Assembly: GCF_050624435.1 (NCBI RefSeq)
Contig: NC_134546.1
Coordinates: 39,573,501-39,637,500 of the forward strand
Direction: 5' to 3'
Length of the DNA stretch: 64,000 bases
Origin: Tenrec ecaudatus
Taxonomy: Eukaryota > Chordata > Mammalia > Afrosoricida > Tenrecidae
In this document: in pieces, positions 41,373 to 64,000 of the stretch
Layout: each line of letters starts with the position of its first letter
Position numbering within the stretch: the stretch's first letter is position 1
Program-made: the position numbers and the translations under genes
The notes under the pieces: model-generated
What the model was told of the DNA's origin: nothing
What the model saw: the letters and a program-made list of their open reading frames with translations, nothing else
The model's database searches: none

Positions 41373-42638
41373 ATTTTTTTAAGAGATTTTATTGGGGGCT
41401 CTTACAGCTCTTATAACAATCCATGCATCTGTTGTATCAAGTGTATCTGTACATGTTGCCATCATTCTCTAAGCATTTATATTCATTTGAGCCCTTGGTA
41501 TCAGTTCTTTTTACCCTCCCTGCCCCCTGCCCCACTTGTGACCTCTTGATAAATTATAATTTTCATATCTTACACCAACTGCTGTTTCCCTTCCCCCAAG
41601 GTTTCTTCTCCCCTCCTCTCCACCTTCCCCCTACCCTCCTGGTATCGCTATTCCCATTTCTGTTCCTAAGGGGTTTATCTGACCTAGATTCTATGTGTCC
41701 TGAGCTTTTATCTGTAGCTGTGTACATGATTTGGCCTCTCCCACAGTGAAAGGCAGGATTGGGGTCATGATAGTGGGGGTTGAGGAAGCCTCAAAAAAAT
41801 AGAAGAATATTGTGTTTCATCCTGGTAGACTCATCCCTTCTTTGCAACCCTTCTGTAAGGGGCTATTACATTGTCTATAGATGGGTTTTGGGTCTCTGCT
41901 CCAACCCATCTTGTTCTCAATAATGTGTTTATTTGTGGTCTTGATGCCTGATCCCATACCTCATGATTGCACAGGCTGGTGTGCTTCTTCCATGTAGGCT
42001 TGTTGCTTCTCTGCTACATGGCTTCTTGTTTAACTTCAAGCCTTTAAGACCCAGATACTCTATCTTTTGATAGTTGAGCACCATCAGCTTTCTTCACATT
42101 TGCTTGTGCACTCATTTTGTCTTCAGCAATTCTGTGACAATTATCCCGTTGGGTGAGCATCACAGAATGCCAGGTTGTTGGAACAGTGTTCTTGTGTCGA
42201 GGGAGGACTTGAACAGAGGGCTAAAGTCCATCCACTTCCTCAATGTACTGCCATATATGTACCTATGTCAATATCTATTTTTATGAATATACTTACATAC
42301 ATATACACCTAGATTTATCTCTATCCATAAGTTTGCTTCCTACATCTTTCCTGTTTCCTTTTACCTTCTTTTCCCACCATCACACTCACCCTTCTTCTGC
42401 CTCTTAGTAATTCCTCTCAGCTAGATTGCTGTTGTTCTAATACACCCAGGATGGATCTCTATGTCCTCCTTGTTGCTTTTAATTCCCTAGTTGTTCCCAT
42501 CTATGACGTTTGCTCACCACTTCCCCATCTCGCCACCCCACCCACCCTCAATTCCTTCTGTTGCTTTCCCCTTGGGCTTCTTCCCATGCCGGAGTGCTGG
42601 GCAGGTGAGTCTACCTGGACGTCATCTTGACTCCCTCT
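41373..42638 (-). mobile_element. L1 3' tail inserted into RTE (older subfamily)
   Basis: 1,266 bp starting with the inverted poly(A) (TTTTTTTAAGAGATTTTATTG) and GGGGGCTCTTACAGCTC. TTACAAT is present at both borders (41366-41372 and 42639-42645), giving a target-site duplication. Same layout as copies A and B but more diverged. Confidence 0.85.
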
Positions 42639-42724
42639 TTACAATTGGTCTTATAGAGCCCATTGTTGCAACCACTGTGTCAATCCACAGGTTGAGTGTT
42701 TTTTCTTTCGCTGCCCCGCTACCA
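42639..42724 (-). mobile_element. RTE 3' tail, right part of a split copy
   Basis: GAGCCCATTGTTGCAACCACTG then TGTCAATCC, the phrase that normally follows the 41284-41372 text in RTE tails, then TTTTTCTTTCGCTGCCCC. Confidence 0.75.
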
Positions 42725-43037
42725 TTAGAGAGATGCAGATAAAAATGAATTATCGACCCCACCACAAAGTTTTATATTAGTCAAGGCCACCCCCACACCA
42801 AGGGGGACATAACAGAAACATGGGTGAAGGAAGACAATAGTTGGTATAAGATACGAAGTAACAATAATATATAATTGATCAATGATTCACGAGGGTGGGA
42901 GGGGAAAAAGGAGCTGATACTAAGGGCTCAAGCAAAAAGAAAATGTTTTGGAAATGCTAATGGCAACATATGTAAAATACAATGGAATGATGATTGTTAA
43001 GATTTGTAAGAATGCCCCAATAAACTAATTTTTTAAA
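42725..43037 (+). mobile_element. L1 3' end, older subfamily
   Basis: ACATAACAGAAACATGGGTG, GGAGCTGATACTAAGGGCTC, GAATGCCCCAATAAACTAA plus T-rich end. Confidence 0.75.
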
Positions 43038-43049
43038 AAGTTATCTCAC

Positions 43050-45722
43050 TGAAGAAATGACAAAATAACAAAAACAAAACAGAAAACAACATATACTCAG
43101 AAGGCTGTGGGGGATGCAACTCTCACACATGGCTGGTGGGATTGCATGATGGTGTGTACGATTGTAATGATCACTGTGGAAAATGGATGAGTCCGCTGAG
43201 GTAAGCTTCTAAAAAAAATGAAAATGGGGCATAGGGAAAAAACTACTACATAAACATGTCTGGGTGAGGACCAGGTAATATGGCAGGGACCAGATCAAAT
43301 ACAGGGATACACATAGTACACAACTAAAAAGGAGATGGGGAAAGTAAAAAAAAATAAAAAACAAGAAAGGGGTAGCAGGGGCACAGGGTACTAACCCACC
43401 CAAGGGGAGGGTATTGTTTAAAACTCCACAGGGAAAGAGGGACCAGACTTTAACCCAGTGCTCCAAGATGTGAATGCAACATGCCAGCGTGGAGTAGGGA
43501 ACCAGTGGAGAGGTCTGGGGGACCGGCCTCAATCCCAACTACTAAGTGGACACCTGCCCCTCCCCCCAGAAGAATGTATTTCAAAAGACGGCATTGAATC
43601 TGCAACTCTGGGAGAGGGACATATCTGATCAGAGTACATGGGTGCTGATGAAGGGGGGAGGAGAGAGTGGAGCATTCTGACCCACCAGGCCTTGAGGACG
43701 ATGATCCCAATTAGAGCAGCCAGTCCAGAGGACCACATGGCCAGCCCCACTATGAGACATGATGCCCTCACTGACCCATAGCCCTAGAGAGGACAACACC
43801 AGAGACACAGTGTGGGAATTGCACCCAATCTGATCCCGCCACACCGAGGCAAAACACTAAGGGGGTGCAACTGAACAGCAAGGGAATGGAGTGGAAAGGG
43901 GCAAGGTCCCCAGGGAATGCTGAAGGTGGACTTTGGGGCCAGGGCTTGGTGCCCCAATAGACTGGACTGGAAAACACTCCTAAAGGTTAAAAAACGATAC
44001 TTGAACCACAAGCTTTTCTTTCATTGTGTTTTGTTTTCTGTCATTGGCTTGTTGTATATTGTTGCTTGGTTTTGCTCTCGTTTGTGTGCATGTTATTATC
44101 TCCGCAGGTCTGTCTAAATAAGATAGGCTGGATGAAAAATCTGGAGGAGAAAATGGGACTAACAATTCCAGGGGGACATGGAAGAGGGTAAGGTGGGAGT
44201 AAGTGGTATTAACAAACCCAGGGACAAGGGAACAAGTGATCCAAATTGGTGGTGAGGAGGGTGTGGGTGGCCTGGTAGGGCATGATCAAGGGTAATGTAA
44301 CAAAGAGGAATTGCTGAAACCGTGGTGGGGCCTGAGCATGATAGTGGGACTGGAGCAAAGTCAAAGGAAATAAAGAGCTGGGAGGCAAAGGTCATTTATA
44401 GAGGTCTAGATAGAGACATGTACATATGCAAATATATTTATATGAGGATGTGGAAATAGATCTATGTGCATATATTTATAGGTTTAGTATTATGGTAGCA
44501 GATAGACATTGGGCCTCCACTCAAGTACTCCCTCAATGCAAGAATACTTTGTTCTATTAACGTGGCATTCCATGATGCTCACCTTCCTGACAAAATCTCT
44601 GAAGACAAAACAAGTGAATAAGCAAATGTGGTGAAGAAAGTTGATGGTGCCTGGCTATCAAAAGATATAGCATCAGGCCTTAAAGGCTTGAAGGTAAACA
44701 CGCGGTCATCTGTTTCAGAAGCAATAAAGCCCACATGGAAGAAGCACACCAGCCTGTGTGATCACGATGTGCCGAAGGGATCATTTATCAGGCATCAAAG
44801 AACAAAAACCATGTATGCTCACCTCCATGATATGATCATTGAAGACAAAGCGGGTGCATAAGGAAATGTGAAGAAAGCTGGTGGTGCCCGGCTATCAAAA
44901 GATATAGTGTGTGAGGTCTTAAAGGCTTGAAGGTAAACAAGCAGCCATCTAGCTCAGAAGCAACAAAGCCCACATGAAAGAAGCACAACGCCCGTGCGAT
45001 CACGAGGTGTCAAAGGGATCAGGTATAATCAGAAGAAAAAAATCTTACCATAGTGAATGAGGGGGGAAGTGCGGAGTGGAGACCCAAAGCCCATTTGTCG
45101 GCCACTGGAGATCCCCTTTCAGAGGGGTCTTGGGGAGAAGTCAAGACAGACAGGGTGTGATGTAGCAACGATGAAAAATACAACTTTCCTCTAGTTCCTA
45201 ATGCAATGATGTAAAGTACAACTTTCCTCTAGTTCCTAAATGCTTCCTCCCCACACACACTATCATGAACCCAATTCTACCTTGCAAGTCTGGCTAGACC
45301 AGAGGATGGACACCGGTACAGGTAGAAATCAGAAACACAGGGAATCCAGGGCGTATGATCCCTTTAGGACCTGTGGTGTGAGTGGCGATACTGGGAGCAT
45401 AGGAGGGTGGGTTGGAAAGGGGGGACCGATTACAAGGATCTACAGCTGACTTCCTCCCAGGGGGATGGACAACAGAAAAGGGGGTGAAGGGAGACGTTGG
45501 ACAGTGCAAGATATGGCAAAATTACAAATCATCAAGGGTTCATGAGAGAGTGGGGAGCAGGGAGGGAGGGGAAAAAATGAGGAGCTGATGCCAGGGGCTT
45601 AAGTGGTGAGCAAATGTTTTGAGAATGATGAGGGCAATGAATGTACAAATGTGCTTTATACAATTGATGTGCGTATGGATTGTGATGAGTTGTATGAGCC
45701 CCTAATAAAACAGTTTAAAAAG
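43050..45722 (+). mobile_element. L1 3' tail (afrotherian type), copy C, longest
   Basis: About 2.7 kb. The 5' end has a possible ORF2 scrap (ACACATGGCTGGTGGGATTG). The rest is non-coding, carries the landmarks of copies A and B, and ends TGTATGAGCCCCTAATAAAAC. It contains an internal tandem duplication of about 240 bp (44570-45030) and a 38-bp one (45179-45240). Confidence 0.85.
44570..45030. repeat. Tandem duplication within the L1 3' tail
   Basis: The phrase GGCTATCAAAAGATATAG and TTAAAGGCTTGAAGGTAAAC..AGCAA.AAAGCCCACATG occurs twice, about 240 bp apart, the two halves being clearly diverged. Copies A and B have it once. Confidence 0.85.
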
Positions 45723-45724
45723 AG

Positions 45725-46110
45725 ATCAATACCACAGGGTCCAAAACGAGGACTAAAACCATAACAAGATCAGACTTACTGGTCTGATGTCGACTGGTAG
45801 AATCCCTGAAACCTTAGCATTTCAAATACTGTGCAAACCTGGAAGCAGTGGATTCACATAGGCCATTCAAGTGAGGAATGTACCCTTCAGAACCACTAGC
45901 CATACAAACCCCAAAGCAGCAACTGCCCAAGGCCCAAATTTCGAACGGAGAAGGAGCAGTGAAGATGGGCAGACCCAGACAGGAAATGGAGAAATGCTGT
46001 TACACAGAGGGCATTTCCAACTCATGTCACAACACCAAGCATGTCCATGTGGAATGGGCAGTTCATTTGTTCTGTAAACATTTACCCAAACCACAATACT
46101 CCAAAACAAA
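45725..46110 (+). mobile_element. Old L1 3' UTR remnant
   Basis: AACAAGATCAGACTTACTGG..TCGACTGGTAGAATCCC, closing GTTCATTTGTTCTGTAAAC..TTTACCCA. Related to 34590-35215. Confidence 0.55.
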
Positions 46111-47365
46111 GGGACCGAACACCTGGTTTGAAATCACGAACAGGAATTGAAAAAACCAGCCACATGCAGAACCACAGTCCTTGAAAGAGAGATTAATCAA
46201 GTCCATGATTGTACCTCATTTCATTTTCTTACTCTGCTGGGCCTCTGAAACTGGCCCAGCAGACGAGGGACTGGTACCCAGGAGACTGAGAAAAATAATG
46301 TGATAGGTACAGAGAAGTCCAGAAACCCAGGCAAGAAATGAAACATTATCTTAAAAATAGAAATAGCATAGGTCAAGGACTTCCCTCCATAAAAGTTTAA
46401 ACATGCCAATTAACCAAGTATCTCTACTTAATAAAGCTGTGGTCTTGTGTAGTACCACTTAGAAATGTTTCAACTACTACCATCCTGTAGAATGTAGTGC
46501 AACTGAAGTTCACTCAGCTAAGTATATGCACTCAGCCCAGTGTGGTGCAAATACATCCATGTATTAGCAGAGAAACATGGGGAAAGTTGTTATAATTGTT
46601 GAAGGGGGAAAAAAATGTAATCTGAACTTTCACCCAGGCCACAATTTTCCATTTTGTTATCCATACCTCTTGGCTTTCCATAAATTTGTAGGAATTAAAA
46701 AAAAAAAATCACAAGATTAACTTTGCCTTGGTGTCATTTATAGGGTTACAGGAATTTAAACGAACAGCAAAGCAGTCAACAATGGGTGCATAGAACAAAT
46801 GCTGTGGTTTGCCTACATTATGGTAAAATTCTGAGTTAGACGAGAATAAATGTGATCCACTTCTTAGCTGAATATAGCCTCTTTAAATTCACACTGAAGA
46901 TAGTACTTCTCAGGAATTCGAATGCTCTCCCAAATACCTAGTTAACTTTCCTTTTGACTGAATTCTTATCACATCCAATGAAAGACAGCAGGATGTACAG
47001 GATCAATGCATTTCACTGATCTGCCTAGTGAGTGATGTAACATCCCCTTAGGATTATCGATGCCTGTTATGTTCCTTGCTGTATCTAAATCCTATTTATC
47101 ACAAGCTTTCATCACTAACTAATCAGTTTTCTATTTTCTGGTATAAATCATATTAGTCACAAGATGGGGCCCCAAAATGAACTGCCTCCCGGGAAATTAA
47201 AAAGCCTTGTGGCCGTAGGAACCAAGTTAACGATGCCCCTCAAAGCTGTACTCCTGGCTCTGGTTTACTAGGGAATCTTTCACTAAGTATTTAAAGTAGT
47301 TAAAACAACAAAAACCGTGACAACCACCTTCTGAGTAGCCCAGAGAGACTAATGGCAGAAGCCAA
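46111..47365. other. Intergenic, unassigned
   Basis: AT-rich unique sequence downstream of CALM2. No gene or repeat recognised. Confidence 0.5.
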
Positions 47366-47369
47366 GCAA

Positions 47370-47972
47370 AAACACGAAAACAAGGTTTGTTCTCGTGGAG
47401 AGCTGCCAAGTTGGTTTGCATCATAGCAACCCCATCTGTCTAAGACAAGCGCAGCCTGGTCAGGCACCCTACTCACAATCACTGCAGACTAAGCCCATTG
47501 CTGCAGCCACTTTTTAACCTTTCTTGAGTGGGGGTATGAGGGGGATTCCTAGTTTTCAGGGACCATCTTATTTACAAAGCATGAAGCCCTCTCTCCAGAA
47601 ACTGGCTTGTCCTGTTAACATGCCCAAAGTCACCAAGCTAAGTCTCACCATTGTTTCCCACGCTCACTCTGGCTATGCTTCTTCCAACACACATCTCTGC
47701 ATCTTTCTGGTAGTCCGTGGTGTAGTTAATATTCTTTGCGAACATCATAATTTAAAAGCACAAATTCTTCCACTGCCCTTATTCCTTTGTTCAGCCTTTA
47801 CACAAGTAGGCAGCCACTGTCAATTCCATGGCTGGGGTGAGACACATCGTCACCCTCAGAGCAACATGTTTGTAAGCCTACGCCTTTCATTCCCTTCCAG
47901 ATTTGCTCACTACAATGTCTTGTTTGATTTCTTAACTGCTGCTTCCATGGGCACCGATTACAGATCCACATA
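47370..47972 (-). mobile_element. RTE LINE 3' region
   Basis: CTGGCTATGCTTCTTCCAAC, GTAGTCCGTGGTGTAGTTAA, ACATCATAATTTAAAAGCAC, GACTT-type end reading GCTTCCATGGGCACCGATTAC. Inverted and decayed. It lies about 0.5 kb downstream of the CALM2 poly(A) site. Confidence 0.8.
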
Positions 47973-48465
47973 AATTAAAACAAGATGTAGGCAGTGCCAA
48001 ATGCACCAAGAATATCTTTTTTGCAAAACATTTGGAGACAAGCAGGCAGGATTGAATTTGTCTTTTGTCTTACAACAGAATGATGAAAAGGTAAAATGAG
48101 TTAAAAGTTTATAGGACATGATCCTCCCTTCCCAGCTGGATTGGGATTGTTGTGTTACAAGCATTTAAGGGACATGTGCTTCTAGAGTCAAAAATGGAAA
48201 AATGAATGCCAAGGTTGCTAAATAAAAATGGTTGGAAACACTAAGTACCTGTCTTATGCCAGTCACCAAACTCACAAAAACATTTTAAATCATTTGAAGT
48301 TAACATCAAAGTATATTTCAATTTTAAAACTAAGCATAACCTCAAATAGTGCCCCTGCTGAAAGGACTTATCTACTAGATGTATACTCAATAGAAAGCAT
48401 CTCATTAAATTTTTAAAATTACCAAACCTCAATAGTATTAATAACTCAGATTCAGAGCAACGGTG
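47973..48465. other. CALM2 immediate 3' flank
   Basis: No repeat or gene recognised. Confidence 0.5.
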
Positions 48466-49076
48466 GGGTAAATTGTAATTTTTTTATTGGAAAACAAATA
48501 TACAACTTGGAATGGATTTGAGGCAAATTGTGCCATAAGCAGATTTTCTTTAAGTGGCTAAACAAAGTTTAAAAAGCAAGTAACCATAAAAGAAAAGGTT
48601 TCTGGTACAGGACCAGCAGTACAAAAAAATAGTGTACGAGTACCTGGATAATACACCCGTTTTGCAATAGTGCAACTTTAAGTACATATTGTTGACTGTC
48701 CTTAGTCCACGCAGAGTTACAGCTCCACACTTCAACAACCACATGCTGACGGTTCCTAAAGAAAACTACTGAAAAAAAGGCCTAACCAGATGTTCCCTCG
48801 TTTGACCAACTCCATCTAAGTTTAGATGTGCAGAAGGGCTTAGATATATCCAGAGTAAGCCACATGCAACATGTTACTTGATCAATTTTCTAAAATAAGG
48901 TTTCAGGACAATGACAGTAAGATAAGGGAAGAGAACATGGAGGAATGAAGTCCTAATTACTATACATGCATATTCTTTTGACAGTTGGGGGAAACCTTTT
49001 ACAGATAAGTTACAAACAAAGAAAAGGCAAATAAACAATTTTGTACAAGAAATTTAACACATTCTGTACAATGTCT
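48466..49076 (-). other. CALM2: CALM2 3'UTR
   Basis: About 610 nt from the stop to the inferred cleavage site. The text closely follows the CALM2 3'UTR as known in other mammals, for example the ACAGAATGTGTTAAATTTCT block right after the stop and GTATATTTGTTTTCCAATAA at the end. This is the strongest evidence for CALM2 rather than CALM1 or CALM3. No repeat interrupts it. Confidence 0.9.
48483..48488 (-). terminator. CALM2 polyadenylation signal AATAAA
   Basis: TTTATT on the plus strand reads AATAAA on the CALM2 strand, in the context CCAATAAAAAAATTACAATT. It lies about 17 nt before the inferred cleavage position near 48466. Confidence 0.9.
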
Positions 49077-62971
<13,895 letters not shown>

Positions 62972-62974
<3 letters not shown>

Positions 62975-63045
62975 GCTGCAAGCGCTACCGGTCTCGGAGA
63001 CGCGTTCACACAACCACTCGGCTCGCTAGCTCCACTCGGACTAAG
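62972..63045 (-). other. CALM2: CALM2 5'UTR and approximate transcription start
   Basis: Short GC-rich leader reading GAGTGGTTGTGTG then ACCGGTAGCGCTTGCAGC before the ATG, recognisable as the mammalian CALM2 leader. The start near 63045 is inferred from the TATA-like TTTATGA at 63068-63074, about 25-30 bp upstream. It could shift by some tens of bases. Confidence 0.75.
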
Positions 63046-63530
63046 CCTCTCCTCCGCCCCCAACGCCTCATAAACACCTCCCTCCGCAAGATCCCTCCGC
63101 CCATGCCAGATAACGGAACATCGCGAACGAGTCCCGGCCGGCCCCGGCCCCTGAAACTCTTTTTTGAGTCCACAGTTATTTGGTCGACGATGCAAAATAG
63201 AAAGGGCAATGAACAAACAGACGCCCTAAGTGGGTTCCGTTCTCCTGAAACGCGTTAGAAGGCCGGCGGGATTGACGCATGTGGGGCGCTACTTTGCGGC
63301 GCGGAGGAATACCGTGGAAACGGAGTGTGGTAGGCCCTCGTTGCGCCGGCCTCTGATTGGCCGGTTCGTACCTGCAATGCGTCACTCGGGCTCGCAGCCG
63401 CCGCCGGACGCGGTGCGGCTTCTGCCGTTGCTGCTCGGGCCGCGCTGTCCTGGCAACTGCGCCAGGCGGCAGAGTGGCTTGCTTTGCGCTTGGCCGGGGG
63501 ACCTTGCTCCTCCACCCATCCTTCCCTGCC

Positions 63531-64000
63531 ACGCGCACACTCTTGCCTGCACCTTACTTAAGAGGGCACAGAAATGCCTTAAATCGATCAAGTCTGACGC
63601 CGAGAGACCCGGGGGAACGCCTCCCCCCTCGCTTAACGGCTCCTCAGCCTGGCCGCTTTGGCTCCCGGAAGGCCACGTTTTTTTATTTCCCTAACACAAA
63701 AAGCACATGGAAATCTGGGTGAGGTCAGCTGCTTGGCGCACAGGCTAATCTGAAAGGGTCTTCCGTTTATACTCAAGCCTCCCTTTCCTTGCTAGGAATA
63801 ATTTCCCAAACGGAAGAAGGGGCTGTCTCTCGAAAACCATAGTTGCTGAGATTCCGTGAGATTACTTGCTCCAAATAATCCCGATATCGTTAAATCGGGT
63901 GCTGGTGTAGCAGCGGCAGACCTGGCTATGAGTCTTGGCTGAGCCACTTTCTTGCACGTGTGACTTTAGATGCGTCATTTAACCTTTAGTCTCATTCGAT
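63531..64000. other. Upstream flank of CALM2
   Basis: GC content falls off. No gene recognised. A third TGCGTCA lies at 63971-63977. Confidence 0.5.

Overview
The window is mammalian nuclear DNA, most likely from an afrotherian and probably a tenrec (Echinops-like). The evidence is its repeat content. tRNA-headed AfroSINEs (head reading GGAGCCCTGGTGGC, body with GGTCGCTATGAGTC-like blocks) occur on both strands, together with RTE LINE pieces whose tails resemble those SINEs. There are several copies of one long L1 3' tail, and a short hAT element with SPIN-type ends. Among Afrotheria, SPIN is best known from tenrecs. The species call is an inference.

Two protein-coding genes can be read exon by exon, both on the minus strand. 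Their order matches human chromosome 2p21. STPG4 (sperm-tail PG-rich repeat protein 4, also called GSE) runs from exon 1 at about 37.0 kb to exon 6 at 0.67 kb, and its last exon lies beyond the left edge. CALM2 (calmodulin) is complete, from a CpG-island promoter at about 63.0 kb to a poly(A) signal at 48.48 kb. Its six coding exons join to exactly 450 bp (149 codons plus stop) with canonical splice sites. About 11.4 kb of repeat-rich intergenic DNA separates the genes.

Layout: 0-37 kb is STPG4, mostly introns filled with LTR relics, L1, RTE and SINEs, a 230-bp hAT MITE at 14.0 kb and a 25-bp minisatellite at 24.4 kb. 37.0-37.3 kb is the STPG4 promoter region, with a pure 71-bp GA tract. 37.3-48.4 kb is intergenic and dominated by L1, including one L1 insertion that splits an RTE copy and has a visible target duplication. 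48.4-63.05 kb is CALM2, whose introns hold SINEs, a TA-flanked MITE, a SPIN-type element and a perfect 20-bp inverted repeat. 62.0-63.5 kb is the CpG island; the last 0.5 kb is unassigned upstream DNA.

Calmodulin is the universal calcium sensor. STPG4 is a gonad-expressed protein known from mouse as a maternal factor in zygotic DNA demethylation. Nothing in the sequence suggests the two genes are functionally coupled beyond a conserved tandem arrangement. I found no operon-like, CRISPR-like or clearly unprecedented gene system. The unusual material lies in mobile-element history and in small structured repeats.
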